Part shown: piece after piece, positions 42,744 to 52,445 of the stretch
How positions within the stretch are numbered: position 1 is the stretch's first letter
Layout of the letters: each line of letters begins with the position of its first letter
NCBI GenBank assembly: GCA_934668875.1
Contig: CAKUON010000011.1
Span: 1 to 64,000, forward strand
From: an uncultured Collinsella sp.
GTDB taxonomy: Bacteria; Actinomycetota; Coriobacteriia; Coriobacteriales; Coriobacteriaceae
DNA: 64,000 nt
Reading direction: 5' to 3'
The notes under the pieces: model-generated
What the model was told of the DNA's origin: nothing
The model's database searches: none
What the model saw: only the letters and a program-made list of their open reading frames with translations
Position numbers and translations under genes: made by a program

Positions 42744-43073
42744 ATGAGCTATCTCATCATCGAGCTTGAGACGCAGCTGCTTAAGACCGGAAAGACCAGC
42801 GCCGATCTGATCCGGGCGACGGGACATACTCCGGCAAATATTTCAAAGCTGAGAAACGGAAAAATAAAAGCTATTCGCCTTAAGACGCTTCTCGATATCT
42901 GTGATGAACTTGATTGTCAACCGGGAGATATTATTCGGCGGGTGAGTGAGAAAGAGCTTGAGGAGCTTATTGTTGAGCGCGCAAAAAATGTCGTGAGGCA
43001 GATGCGGGACGGTGGAGGCAATGAGGTGTCGCTTCCGACATCGGTCTTTGCTGTCGATTTGAGCGACGAGTAG
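42744..43073 (+). CDS. XRE-family HTH regulator (DUF2975 partner)
   Basis: 109 residues. The HTH (about 10-70: LLKTGKTSADLIRATGHTPANISK..., cut as KTSADLIRATGHTPANISKL) is of the short HTH_26-like type, with LLDICDELDCQPGDII closing the domain. A helical C-terminal tail of 40 residues follows. AGGAGG lies before the ATG. It probably binds the TCGATAAAC sites found before both its own operon and the ABC operon. Confidence 0.85.
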   Translation: MSYLIIELETQLLKTGKTSADLIRATGHTPANISKLRNGKIKAIRLKTLLDICDELDCQPGDIIRRVSEKELEELIVERAKNVVRQMRDGGGNEVSLPTSVFAVDLSDE

Positions 43074-43151
43074 CATAAGGCGAACAGTTAAAACGAAATA
43101 TCAGTGCGAAGGGGCCTGTGTCTAACACGGGCTCTATCTTTTGAGATTATC

Positions 43152-43180
43152 TTGACAAATATAAGTTATCGATAAACAAT
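43152..43180 (+). promoter_or_regulatory. Promoter and operator of the ABC cassette
   Basis: TTGACA (43152-43157), a 17-base spacer and AACAAT (43175-43180) make a good sigma-70 promoter. The palindrome TTATCGATAA (43166-43175) and the motif TCGATAAACAAT overlap the -10, as expected for repression. Confidence 0.6.
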
Positions 43181-43218
43181 AACTAAAAATAAATACGATA
43201 AGAGAAAGGGGGAACGAT

Positions 43219-43944
43219 ATGAGCGCACCAGCGGTAAAGCTGTCAAAGGTGTCGAAGCGCTATGGGAAACGGCGCGTTTTGCATGACGTTTCCTTCGAGG
43301 TGGATCAGTCTGAGCTTTGCGCCCTTGTTGGTGCAAACGGGGCGGGCAAAAGCACGCTTATTAAAATAGTGCTGGGCCTCTGTGAGCCATCGTCGGGGAG
43401 CGTGGAGCTCTTTGGAGGCAAGTCGAAAAAAGAGCTGAGCCTGATGCGGACGCGTGTCGGCTATGTGCCAGATTCCTGCGGGGCATACCAATCCCTCAGT
43501 GCGGCTGAGAATCTTCGGATCCGATGTGCGGAATGGGGGCTCGATGAGAAACGTGAGGTTCCTCGCGTCTTGGGCCTAGTCGGGCTGGACGTCGATGAGA
43601 AAAAGAGCGTGAGCAGTTTTTCTCTGGGAATGAAACGGCGACTGGATATAGCTACGGCTTTATTGGGCGACACCGACGTACTAATTTTCGATGAGCCGGC
43701 AAATGGATTGGATCCGTTGGGCATCGAGAGTATATGGGCCCTTATCGGTCGATTGAATCGAGAGCGGGGTAAGACCATGCTCATCTCTAGTCATGATTTG
43801 GATGAGTTGGCATCGGTTGCAACAAGCTGCCTGTTTATTCATGACGGTGAACTGCTGAAAAAGGAATCGATGGATGTCATAAGGAATGAAGCGCCGTCCC
43901 TAAAAGAATATTACAGGCGCTTGATGCAGGCGGTCTCGCTATGA
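43219..43944 (+). CDS. ABC transporter ATP-binding protein
   Basis: 241 residues. Walker A GANGAGKST, signature FSLGMKRR, Walker B VLIFDEPANGLDP and H-loop SSHDLDEL are intact. The class is that of bacitracin/lantibiotic-type and NatA-like exporters. GAAAGGGGGAA precedes the ATG. First gene of a three-gene operon; the next gene overlaps by four bases. Confidence 0.92.
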   Translation: MSAPAVKLSKVSKRYGKRRVLHDVSFEVDQSELCALVGANGAGKSTLIKIVLGLCEPSSGSVELFGGKSKKELSLMRTRVGYVPDSCGAYQSLSAAENLRIRCAEWGLDEKREVPRVLGLVGLDVDEKKSVSSFSLGMKRRLDIATALLGDTDVLIFDEPANGLDPLGIESIWALIGRLNRERGKTMLISSHDLDELASVATSCLFIHDGELLKKESMDVIRNEAPSLKEYYRRLMQAVSL

Positions 43945-44765
43945 AGCGGGCGATCCATCCCATAAAGGCAGATATGATGCGTTTGCACAGGATGTTTCCG
44001 GCGAAGTTCGGTCTTGCGCTTATGCTGGCGTTCGGCCTTCTCTTCGGTGTCTTCCTAAAAAAGGGAGCAACGTTGTTAGTCTTTGGCAATGGCGTTTATG
44101 GGGAGGATATTGGTTTCTTCTGGAATGTAATCGATCCTTCTGCGCCTGATGAGACCCTTGCACGCAGTGCTTTCGCCGGTACTTCCCTGCTCGTCCCACT
44201 TATCGTTTGCCTGGTGCTTTTACAGGAGCATGGCTATGAAGAGGGATGCCGAATTTCTTCAGCAAGAGGTCTCGCCCGCTTTAATGGGGCTCTGGCACAT
44301 GTACTTTCGTCTGCTTTAATAGTCGGCGCAGCATATAGCGCACTTTGCCTTCTTCTGTTTGCAATAGCCATAATGCGTGGGGGACAAAACTGCACGCACG
44401 ACATGCTGGCTGCATTTTTGCCCGCGATGTTAATCAACGCCGTATTGGTGATATCGGTTGCGTTGGAGACGGTGACCATCTACCGGATTACAGGCAGCGC
44501 CGTATTGAGCGGGGCTGCGGTAATAATAGGGTTTGTCATGAGCCTGACGCTCTACGGAGCTTACCTTCAGTCGCCCATACCATCCTTGCGATGGATCTTC
44601 TTTCTTCCGGGGCCGTACCTTGGAGTCGGGTGTGCCCTTGGGTATAGCGATATGGGCCAGCTCACGCTTCTGGGGTATGGCGCGGCAGCCGGCTGTCTAT
44701 CGGTATTGATTTACACTCTCGTGACCTGTCATGTCGGAGGTGTGCTCAATGGCTCGTCAGATTAA
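43941..44765 (+). CDS. ABC transporter permease 1 of the XRE-linked cassette
   Basis: 274 residues with about six membrane helices in the ABC-2 or lantibiotic-immunity layout: cytoplasmic N-terminus, a helix at about 28-48, an outer loop, then five helices. No sequence motif specifies substrate. It overlaps the ATPase gene (ATGA) and the next permease by 17 bases. Confidence 0.82.
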   Translation: MKRAIHPIKADMMRLHRMFPAKFGLALMLAFGLLFGVFLKKGATLLVFGNGVYGEDIGFFWNVIDPSAPDETLARSAFAGTSLLVPLIVCLVLLQEHGYEEGCRISSARGLARFNGALAHVLSSALIVGAAYSALCLLLFAIAIMRGGQNCTHDMLAAFLPAMLINAVLVISVALETVTIYRITGSAVLSGAAVIIGFVMSLTLYGAYLQSPIPSLRWIFFLPGPYLGVGCALGYSDMGQLTLLGYGAAAGCLSVLIYTLVTCHVGGVLNGSSD

Positions 44766-45567
44766 AAGGTTCCTCCATTCAGAATTGAAGCATGTGAGCA
44801 AATGGGCATACGCCTTAATCCTGGCAATTTATACGTGCATGGTGGTATTGCAGCTTAATTCTTTCCCGATGTGGTTCTGTAGCCTCCGTGAGAACAGTTT
44901 CTTGGGCTTTTTCCCAGACCCGACGCTTCGGCTATCGGCAGAGGATGTCCTTCTATTTGGTAATGCAGAGGTTTTTCGCGGTCTGCTGTTCAACGTGGCC
45001 CCGTTGGCTCACGCATTGTTCTTTCCGTTCATCGCGGCTTGCATTGTTCCGTGCTTTGTCAGTTCGGGCTTTGTTGAGGAACCGTGGGGGTTGTCGGAGG
45101 CTCGGGGAGGGAAGCGTGTGTGCGCTATCGTTGCCCGAGCGATGTTGTCTTCTCTCGCCCTTTTGGGCGCTTTTGTCTTGTCGAGCGTCGTCTTGTACTG
45201 CCTTAACTGCGCAATCGTTTTGGATGCTCAGCAGTGTTTCAACCTGAATATGTTTTGCGATCGACTTCTTCTGGCGAGTGCGGTCTGCCTTGCATACGTG
45301 GTCTCTTGCGTGATCGTTGTTTCCTATTTTGGGTCCGGCTTCGGTCCTATTGGCATGCTGTTGCTTGTCAATGTCGTAACGATCTACATACAGCTCGGAG
45401 CCAATTCCATGCTTCCGTTTCCGTCCTCGATGCTCATGTGGATTTGCGGCGTGACCCCGTTGGAGGATGGTCAATGCACCTCGATTTTAATTGACTGCCT
45501 GATTAACGTAGCAAGCGTTCTTGCCATTTGCTTTACCGTCGACCAATTGCGGTCGAGATTTCTTTGA
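44749..45567 (+). CDS. ABC transporter permease 2 of the XRE-linked cassette
   Basis: 272 residues with about six membrane helices and many cysteines in them. The layout matches permease 1, so the two probably form a heterodimer with the ATPase. GGAGG lies eight bases before the ATG at 44749, inside the 3' end of permease 1. The cassette may give immunity to a peptide antibiotic; this is inferred from architecture only. Confidence 0.8.
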   Translation: MARQIKRFLHSELKHVSKWAYALILAIYTCMVVLQLNSFPMWFCSLRENSFLGFFPDPTLRLSAEDVLLFGNAEVFRGLLFNVAPLAHALFFPFIAACIVPCFVSSGFVEEPWGLSEARGGKRVCAIVARAMLSSLALLGAFVLSSVVLYCLNCAIVLDAQQCFNLNMFCDRLLLASAVCLAYVVSCVIVVSYFGSGFGPIGMLLLVNVVTIYIQLGANSMLPFPSSMLMWICGVTPLEDGQCTSILIDCLINVASVLAICFTVDQLRSRFL

Positions 45568-45605
45568 CTTTTTGCGAGGGATGATCATACCGAGCATACC
45601 AAATA

Positions 45606-45648
45606 CAGGGGGGGGCGGGCACCGTGGCTGGTGTCCGCCCCCCCCCTG
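45606..45648. terminator. Bidirectional terminator-like hairpin
   Basis: CAGGGGGGGGCGGGCACC pairs with GGTGTCCGCCCCCCCCCTG across a short loop. It separates the convergent ABC operon and the C26 hydrolase gene. Confidence 0.75.
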
Positions 45649-45681
45649 GCTTAGGAGGCTTTAACCTGAGTGGTTTGCGAG

Positions 45682-46491
45682 CTAGCGGGCTCGCTTAACC
45701 TGGGCCGCCGCCTCGACAAACGACTTCCACAGGTTAAAGTCGGTCTCGAGTGTCTGCCAGGTGTACTCAGGGTGCCATTGCACACCCAGACAGAAGGGCT
45801 GGCCCTCGACCTCGATGCACTCGGGCACGCCGTCGGTTGCTTGGGCGACCAGGCGCGTATGCTTGCCCAGGCGATCGACGCAGCAATGGTGCGCCGAGTT
45901 GGTCTGGATGAGCTTGTGCCCGCCGAGCGCGCGCTCCAGCAGCGAACCCGGTACGACCTCGACGGGGTGCACGGGATCGTTGAGTACGTGGGTATGGCGC
46001 CACTGCGTGCGGCCCTCACGCGCGCCCAGGCTCGGCACGTCCATGCACAGGGTGCCGCCGGTGGCGACGTTTAACAGCTGCGTGCCACGGCAGGTGGTAA
46101 AGAGCGGCTTTTTGGCGCGGAGCACCTCGCCGACCAGCTTAAACTCAAAGCTATCGCGGATCTCGCAGCAGAGGGTGGGGTCGTAGGGTCGATCATCGCC
46201 CCAGCGTTTGGGGTTGACATCCGGGCCGCCGGGAATAGCGATACCGTCGGCGATATCGACGTAATGGCGGATGACCTCAATGTCCTCGGTGATGGACATC
46301 TGCAGCGGCAGGCCGCCGGCGGCAAGGATGGCATCGACAAAGACACTTGCGATTTCCTCGTTGGGGGAGAGCGTCTCGCTTAAAAACGGCTTCGCCTCTT
46401 CCCAGCGCGGCGCGACGAGGATGAGCGGGCGGTCGGCGGGATCGACGTCGACGTGCGGGGTGTATGACGATGAAGTGCGAGTTCCGATCAT
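45682..46491 (-). CDS. Gamma-glutamyl-gamma-aminobutyrate hydrolase-like (peptidase C26)
   Basis: 269 residues, a class I glutamine-amidotransferase fold. The nucleophile Cys134 is in LFTTCRGTQLLN, and the catalytic His-Glu pair is in LGVQWHPE near 245. PuuD-type enzymes cleave gamma-glutamyl amides in the cytoplasm. It lies 52 bases after the amino-acid ABC transporter operon on the same strand, so imported gamma-glutamyl compounds or glutamine-like amino acids are plausible substrates. Confidence 0.88.
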   Translation of the reverse strand: MIGTRTSSSYTPHVDVDPADRPLILVAPRWEEAKPFLSETLSPNEEIASVFVDAILAAGGLPLQMSITEDIEVIRHYVDIADGIAIPGGPDVNPKRWGDDRPYDPTLCCEIRDSFEFKLVGEVLRAKKPLFTTCRGTQLLNVATGGTLCMDVPSLGAREGRTQWRHTHVLNDPVHPVEVVPGSLLERALGGHKLIQTNSAHHCCVDRLGKHTRLVAQATDGVPECIEVEGQPFCLGVQWHPEYTWQTLETDFNLWKSFVEAAAQVKRAR

Positions 46492-46543
46492 AGGTGTTGC
46501 TTTCGAGTTTGGATGGTCATGGCGAGCAGATATGGCAATTGGG

Positions 46544-47308
<765 letters not shown>

Positions 47309-47344
47309 GGTGCTCGGCTCCTTATGACTCGAAATAGTAAAGCG

Positions 47345-48178
47345 TTAGCGGATGATGGTCGCGCCGGTCTTGTGCGAAACGTAGACAGCGGCCTTGTTGA
47401 TCGCGACGTTGATGAGGATGTAGATGACCGCGATCACCAGATAGACCGATACGAGCGCGTCGTAGTTGGTAATGAGCACGCGGGCATTTTGCATGAGGTC
47501 GGGGTAGCTCACCACATAGGCGACGGTGGTGTCTTTGACTACGACCACAAGCTGCGAAATCAACGACGGAATGATAAAGCGAATCGCCTGCGGCAACACG
47601 ATTTTAAAGGTGATTTTAGCCTTGGAGAGACCGAGTGCCTGGGCGGCCTCGACCTGACCGCGCGGCACGGCGTTGACGCCGGCACGGAAGATCTCGGCAA
47701 GTACGCCGGCTGCAGCGAGCGCGACGGGAAGCGTGAGCATCCAAAACGACGGCAGCGCGATCTTGTACTGGGGCAGCACCAAAAAGAAGAAGTAGATGAA
47801 CAGTAGGCTCGGCACGCCACGGAAGAAATCGGTGAGCACACGGCAGACCAGCTGCAGCGGCTTGATGTCGCTCGTGCGGCCGAGCATGAGGGCTAAGCCC
47901 AGTACCAGCGCGATGGCGCCGGCGGTGAGTGCGACCTTAACGGTGCCCTCAAAGCCGGCAAGCAAGAACTTCCAGGTGGTGAGGTGCGTAAAGAAATACC
48001 AATAGTGGACCGAAAGCTGACCGGTCACATAAAAGCGCTGCAGTACCAGAGCGATGAGCGCGGCCACGGCAACAAGCGAGATGGCGGTGCCGATGCGAAT
48101 CTTGGCGCGCATCTTGGGGCCGGGAGCCTCGTAGAGCGCATCGCGCATGGTGAGCGCGGGGGAGGAATGCTTGCTCAT
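47345..48178 (-). CDS. Polar amino-acid ABC transporter permease
   Basis: 277 residues. An N-terminal cytoplasmic tail of about 25 residues is followed by a first helix and a HisM/GluD-type permease domain; the EAA loop is EAAQALGLSKAKITFKIVLP cut to EAAQALGLSKAKITF. It overlaps the second permease gene by four bases and forms a heterodimer with it. Confidence 0.91.
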   Translation of the reverse strand: MSKHSSPALTMRDALYEAPGPKMRAKIRIGTAISLVAVAALIALVLQRFYVTGQLSVHYWYFFTHLTTWKFLLAGFEGTVKVALTAGAIALVLGLALMLGRTSDIKPLQLVCRVLTDFFRGVPSLLFIYFFFLVLPQYKIALPSFWMLTLPVALAAAGVLAEIFRAGVNAVPRGQVEAAQALGLSKAKITFKIVLPQAIRFIIPSLISQLVVVVKDTTVAYVVSYPDLMQNARVLITNYDALVSVYLVIAVIYILINVAINKAAVYVSHKTGATIIR

Positions 48179-48834
48179 CGGAGGATCCTCACCTTCTTAT
48201 CGATGTAGTTGCCAATGTGGCTCACCACAAAGGCCGTGCCCAGGTAGCCAAGCGCCGAGATAAAGAACGCGGCGACGCCGCCAAGCGAGCGCGTGTTGAT
48301 GTAGCTCACCACGCCGGTGAGCTCCTGCGGCTTAAGTGGCACCTGACTGCCGAGCGCGGTGGTGAGCATGACGGCGATAAAGAGGTTGGTCATGGGCAGC
48401 ACGCTCGAACGCAGCGCCTGCGGAATCACGATCTTGGCGAGGATGCGGTTAAAGCTCATGCCGAGCGAACGTGCGGCTTCGACCTGACCGACGCCGACGG
48501 TGTTGATGCCGCTCATAAAGTTCTCGGAGCCAAAGGCCGAGCCCAAAAGGACCGTGGCGACGATAACGCAGGTGCGGTAGGGCAGGACGACCTTGAGCGG
48601 CGGCAGCGCGTAGACGACGATAATGAGCAGCGCGATGCCGGGGATGTTACGGAAGACCTGGACATACAGGTCGCCAAAGACGCGCAGCGGCTTGAGCGGC
48701 GACACGCGCATCACGGTGACGGCGACGGCCAGCACCATGGCGATGGCAAACGACTCAAGCGTCATGCCCCAGGTTGCTAGCAGCGCGTCGATATAGTTCT
48801 GGCCATAGAGCGACCAGAGCTCGGAGAGACTCAT
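48175..48834 (-). CDS. Polar amino-acid ABC transporter permease
   Basis: 219 residues, the standard length for GluC/HisQ-type permeases, with five helices. The EAA loop is EAARSLGMSFNRILAKIVIP shortened to EAARSLGMSFNRILAK. GluC/GluD-type pairs carry glutamate or related amino acids. GGGAGGTC precedes the ATG. Confidence 0.92.
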   Translation of the reverse strand: MSLSELWSLYGQNYIDALLATWGMTLESFAIAMVLAVAVTVMRVSPLKPLRVFGDLYVQVFRNIPGIALLIIVVYALPPLKVVLPYRTCVIVATVLLGSAFGSENFMSGINTVGVGQVEAARSLGMSFNRILAKIVIPQALRSSVLPMTNLFIAVMLTTALGSQVPLKPQELTGVVSYINTRSLGGVAAFFISALGYLGTAFVVSHIGNYIDKKVRILR

Positions 48835-48858
48835 GCGGACCTCCCGCCGGTAAGGAAA

Positions 48859-48884
48859 GGGGCTCCCGTGTGTACGGAAGCCCC
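48859..48884 (-). other. Intercistronic hairpin between binding-protein and permease genes
   Basis: GGGGCTCCCGT and ACGGAAGCCCC pair with one mismatch around four bases. Such hairpins after a binding-protein gene commonly protect its mRNA and raise its level over the permeases. Confidence 0.6.
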
Positions 48885-48972
48885 GACAACTCAGTGAGGA
48901 AACAGTTTAGCGCAATAAAGCGCATCGTGCGTTTCCGTATGGTTTCGTAGCGGCCGTTACTAGGCTCGCTGC

Positions 48973-49968
48973 CTAGGCGCCGATCTCGGGCAGCTCGGGA
49001 ACATTGGTGTCGCCCGTACGGTCGCCAATGCAGATCTGCCACAGCTTGGTCCAGGTGCCGTCATCCTCGATCTTCTTGAGGAAGTCGTTGACAAAGGCGA
49101 CACCGTCGGAATCGAGCGGCAGGCCGATACCATAGGGCTCCTTGCTGCCGAAGGGCTTGCCGGCGATCTTGTACTTGCCGGGCTCGCGGACCAGGGCGCT
49201 CTGCTGCATGTTGTTGTCGATGACGTAGGCGTCAACGCGACCCTGCTGGAGTGCCTGGCGGGCCTCCTCGTCGGTCTTGAACTCCTGCTGGCTGGCCTTG
49301 GGAGCGAACTCCTCCAGGATGGCGGGGCCGTTGGAGCCAGACTGGACGGCGACGTTCTTGTCGGCCAGGTCGTCGACGCCCTTGATGTCGTCGTTATCGG
49401 CGAGCACCAGGATAGCCTGCTGGGTGTAGTAGTAGGGGCCGGCGAAGGAGACGAGCTTCTTGCGCTCATCGGTGATGGTGTAGGTGGCAAAGACGGCGTC
49501 GACCTGGCCGTTCTGCAGGACGGACTCGCGCGTGTCCGAGGTCACCTGGGTGATCTCGACCTTGTTCTCGCCCAGAATGTAGTTGGACAGGAGCTGTGCG
49601 ATACCGGCGTCGAAGCCGCGGGTCTGACCGTCTTTCTCGTTGAGGAGGGAGAAGAGCGTGGAGGTCTGAACGCCACCGATCTTAAAGACGCCGGCGTCCT
49701 TGACGGCCGTCGCCCAGGTGCTGGCGGCGATGGCGTCGTCATCGGCCTTGGGGCCGTTGTCGACGAGCTTGTCGAATGCCTTGGCATCGAGCGTGGTGGA
49801 AGCCTCGGTATCCTCGGAGCTCTTGGAGGATCCGGCGGCGGAACCCTTGTCGGCCTCGGCGCTGGTGTCGGAGCAGCCGGCAAGACCAAGGCCGGCGACG
49901 GTTGCGAAGGTGGCGGCGACAAAGCCGCGGCGGTCGAGAACGACCTGCTGGGAGAGGTTCTTGCTCAT
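48973..49968 (-). CDS. Amino-acid ABC transporter substrate-binding lipoprotein
   Basis: 331 residues. The signal has a twin arginine (DRRGFVAATFATVAGLGLAGC), so it may be a Tat-exported lipoprotein with the lipid on the Cys of LAGC. A Ser/Ala/Asp linker leads to the type II periplasmic-binding fold (family 3), with RGFDAGIAQLLSNYILG and GQVDAVFATYTITDERK. The ligand is probably glutamate, glutamine or another polar amino acid. First gene of the operon. Confidence 0.92.
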   Translation of the reverse strand: MSKNLSQQVVLDRRGFVAATFATVAGLGLAGCSDTSAEADKGSAAGSSKSSEDTEASTTLDAKAFDKLVDNGPKADDDAIAASTWATAVKDAGVFKIGGVQTSTLFSLLNEKDGQTRGFDAGIAQLLSNYILGENKVEITQVTSDTRESVLQNGQVDAVFATYTITDERKKLVSFAGPYYYTQQAILVLADNDDIKGVDDLADKNVAVQSGSNGPAILEEFAPKASQQEFKTDEEARQALQQGRVDAYVIDNNMQQSALVREPGKYKIAGKPFGSKEPYGIGLPLDSDGVAFVNDFLKKIEDDGTWTKLWQICIGDRTGDTNVPELPEIGA

Positions 49969-50083
49969 GGTAGAACACCTTTCTCAATAAAATCCCTAGC
50001 GGTTGAGTAGAGTTATACCCTATCGTGCTCAAATGGGTCAACACGAAATAACTCAGAAACATACTTACCTTATGGGTTATTCC

Positions 50084-50134
50084 ACCTACCAAAAAGGGAC
50101 AGGTTTATTTTGGCAGGTTTTATCTGGGCAAACG
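50084..50134 (+). repeat. Variable-stem hairpin with GGGACAG loop
   Basis: ACCTACCAAAA and TTTTGGCAGGT pair with one G-U around AGGGACAGGTTTA, with the tail TTTATCTGGGCAAACG. Same element as at 22956 and 29091. Confidence 0.8.
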
Positions 50135-50172
50135 TCGATTATTGCTGCTGAGATGACGTTTTGCGTGACCTA

Positions 50173-50211
50173 AAACCACCGCAAAGGGGACAGGCACCTT
50201 TGTGGTGGTTT
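50173..50211 (+). repeat. Hairpin with GGGACAGGCA loop and different stem
   Basis: AAACCACCGCAAAGG pairs with CCTTTGTGGTGGTTT (one mismatch) around GGACAGGCA. The loop relates it to the neighbouring element at 50084; the stem does not. Confidence 0.7.
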
Positions 50212-50243
50212 GGGCTGGTACGGCGGCCGGTCTCGTTGTTTTG

Positions 50244-50378
50244 TCTCAATCTGTAACATCTGCAGCCATTTTTGCCGAGTAACTGTTATAGATCGAGATT
50301 TTTTCCTTAGGGGGATTTGAATGTCTCGATTTGTAACAGTTAGACGGGAATTCGGGCCATAGATGTTACAGATTGAGA
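50244..50378. repeat. Nested palindrome from four copies of an 18-bp unit
   Basis: TCTCAATCTGTAACATCT (50244) and its exact complement at 50361 form the outer pair; AACTGTTATAGATCGAGA (50281) and TCTCGATTTGTAACAGTT (50324) form the inner pair with two mismatches. All four are variants of one unit, TCTCRATYTRTAACA, in alternating orientation. No gene is seen from 49969 to 50397. Confidence 0.8.
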
Positions 50379-50397
50379 TAATCGCGCCGCGAAAATA

Positions 50398-50434
50398 AAA
50401 ACCTCCGCAGGGGTGCTTTCCTTGCGGAGGTTTT
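50398..50434 (-). terminator. dxs terminator
   Basis: AAAACCTCCGCA and TGCGGAGGTTTT pair around 13 bases, with T5 and further Ts on the minus strand directly after the dxs stop. Confidence 0.9.
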
Positions 50435-50435
50435 C

Positions 50436-52217
50436 TTACTCGTTGAGTAGCCTTACGGCCTCTGCGGCCATGTTCTCGACTGTCATACCGTTCTGCGCGA
50501 GTAGCTCGTTGGGATCGTAGCGGTCGGGGAAGCCCTTGGCGATGCCAAAGGTGCGGGTGCGCAGCGGCGTGCAAGCCAGGTAACATGCCACGCGCTCGCC
50601 CCAGCCACCGTCCAGGATGCCGTCCTCGATGGTCACGACAACGCGGTGCTCGGCGGCAAGGCTGTCGAGGAATTCGCGGTCGAGCTCGGTTGCGAAACGT
50701 GGGTTGACGAGCGTGGCCTCGATACCATACTCGGCGGCCAAGCGGTTTGCCACGCGCTCTCCCAGCTCATAGAAATCGCCGAGCGCGAGCACGGCCACAT
50801 CGCGGCCCTCGTGCGCCACGTTATAACAGGCGACGCTGTAGTCGGCGTCCTTGGCGGGCGCCAAGTCGGGGCGGCTTACCAAGCCAATGCCCGGCACGCG
50901 AATCGCCACGGGATGCTCGCGGTGATCGAGCGACCAGCTCAGCATGGACAGATATTCCTCCATGCAGACCGGCGCCAGGTAACGCATGTTGGGAAGAGCA
51001 CCCAACATGGAGATATCGAAGAACGAAAGATGCGTCTCGGACGTAGTGCCAAAGATTGACGCACCAAACACCAAAATGGTTGCGGGGGCGTCGTTGAGGC
51101 ACAGGTCGTGCCACAGCTCGTCGTAGGCGCGCTGCAAAAACGTGCCGTACACACCAAAGACTGGCTTGGCGCCCGAGCGCGCAAGCGCGGTGGCAAAGGT
51201 CACGGCGTGCTCCTCGGCAATGCCCACGTCAACAAACTGCTTGCCTGCCGCGGCGCGAAGCTCGGGTGTAAAGCCCATGATGTAGGGCGTGGCAGCCGTG
51301 ATGCCCACAACCTGCGGATCGCGCTCGATGGCAGCGCTCAGGGCCTCGCCCGTAATGTCGGCATAGGTGCGCGGTGCGGGCTCGCTCGGATGACCCGGGC
51401 AGAGCTTGCGGCCGGTCGCCATGTCAAAGGGGCCTACGTGATGCCAGCGCTCGGGGTCGCTCTGGGCCGGCTCAAAGCCCTTGCCCTTGGCGGTGGAGAC
51501 GTGCAGCACGATGGGATGATCGATATCGCGCAGTTCCTGTAGCGCGTCGACTAGGGCCAACACATCGTTGCCGGCGTCCAGATAGCGGTAGTCGAGCCCC
51601 ATCGCGCGGAAAACGTTGCGCTCGCAGGTGCCGTTGCTGGTGCGCAGCTCGGCCAGATTGCGATACAGGCCACCGTGGTTTTCGGCGATGGACTGGTCGT
51701 TGTCATTGACGACGATGATCAAGTTGCTGTCGAGCTCGGCGGCATTGTTAAAGCCCTCAAACGCCAGACCGCCCGAAAGCGAACCGTCGCCAATGATGGT
51801 AATGACGTTGTACGCATCGCCCGCCAGGTCACGAGCGTGCGCCAAGCCGCAGCCCAGGCTCACCGATGTGGAGGTGTGGCCCATGGCGAACAGGTCGTGT
51901 TCGGACTCGTCGGGATTGGCAAAGCCAGAGGCCTCGCCGTAGCGTGCCGGGTCGATATAAGTGTACGCGCGCCCAGTCAGCGCCTTGTGGGCATAGGTCT
52001 GGTGTGACACGTCAAAGACAATTTTGTCGGTGGGAGAGTTAAACACGCGATGGAGCGCGACCGTGAGCTCAACGACGCCCAGGTTGGGGGCAACGTGCCC
52101 GCCGACGGCGGCGGAGCTTTCGAGGATTGCCTGGCGGATCTCGCCGCAGAGCAGCGGAAGCTCGGCGCGGTCGAGAGCCTTGACGTCCTCGGGCGTTGTC
52201 GTTTGCGTAAGCAGCAT
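50436..52217 (-). CDS. dxs: 1-deoxy-D-xylulose-5-phosphate synthase, divergent short type
   Basis: 593 residues against about 620 for E. coli Dxs. The thiamine-diphosphate motif is IIGDGSLSGGLAFEGFNNAA, shortened GDGSLSGGLAFEGFNNA; VFDVSHQTYAHKALTGR corresponds to the E. coli DVGHQAYPHKILTGR His region, and VGIAEEHAVTFATALA carries the catalytic Glu. The domain order matches Dxs. Changes at several usual Dxs positions, such as SHQTYAHK and the NDNDQSIAENHGGLY loop, place it in a divergent clade, so another transketolase-like activity cannot be excluded. It starts isoprenoid synthesis by the MEP pathway; no other MEP gene is in the window. Confidence 0.8.
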   Translation of the reverse strand: MLLTQTTTPEDVKALDRAELPLLCGEIRQAILESSAAVGGHVAPNLGVVELTVALHRVFNSPTDKIVFDVSHQTYAHKALTGRAYTYIDPARYGEASGFANPDESEHDLFAMGHTSTSVSLGCGLAHARDLAGDAYNVITIIGDGSLSGGLAFEGFNNAAELDSNLIIVVNDNDQSIAENHGGLYRNLAELRTSNGTCERNVFRAMGLDYRYLDAGNDVLALVDALQELRDIDHPIVLHVSTAKGKGFEPAQSDPERWHHVGPFDMATGRKLCPGHPSEPAPRTYADITGEALSAAIERDPQVVGITAATPYIMGFTPELRAAAGKQFVDVGIAEEHAVTFATALARSGAKPVFGVYGTFLQRAYDELWHDLCLNDAPATILVFGASIFGTTSETHLSFFDISMLGALPNMRYLAPVCMEEYLSMLSWSLDHREHPVAIRVPGIGLVSRPDLAPAKDADYSVACYNVAHEGRDVAVLALGDFYELGERVANRLAAEYGIEATLVNPRFATELDREFLDSLAAEHRVVVTIEDGILDGGWGERVACYLACTPLRTRTFGIAKGFPDRYDPNELLAQNGMTVENMAAEAVRLLNE

Positions 52218-52445
52218 CGTTGTGGGTTACTCCATGCGAATCGTGCGCCGGCACTCCCTCGGCCGGCACAATTGCACAAGACAGTCTCGCACATTTTGGC
52301 GTTTGATATGTGACGGCGGCGCGGTAATTCGCCAACTGGTGGGGCAAAACGTTTTGTCCGATGCCATACTGGTAGATTCGATGATGATTTTATTCAATGT
52401 GTGCAGGCCGTGGCTTGCCGCCGTGAGCCGCTGGAAGGAGGCAGC

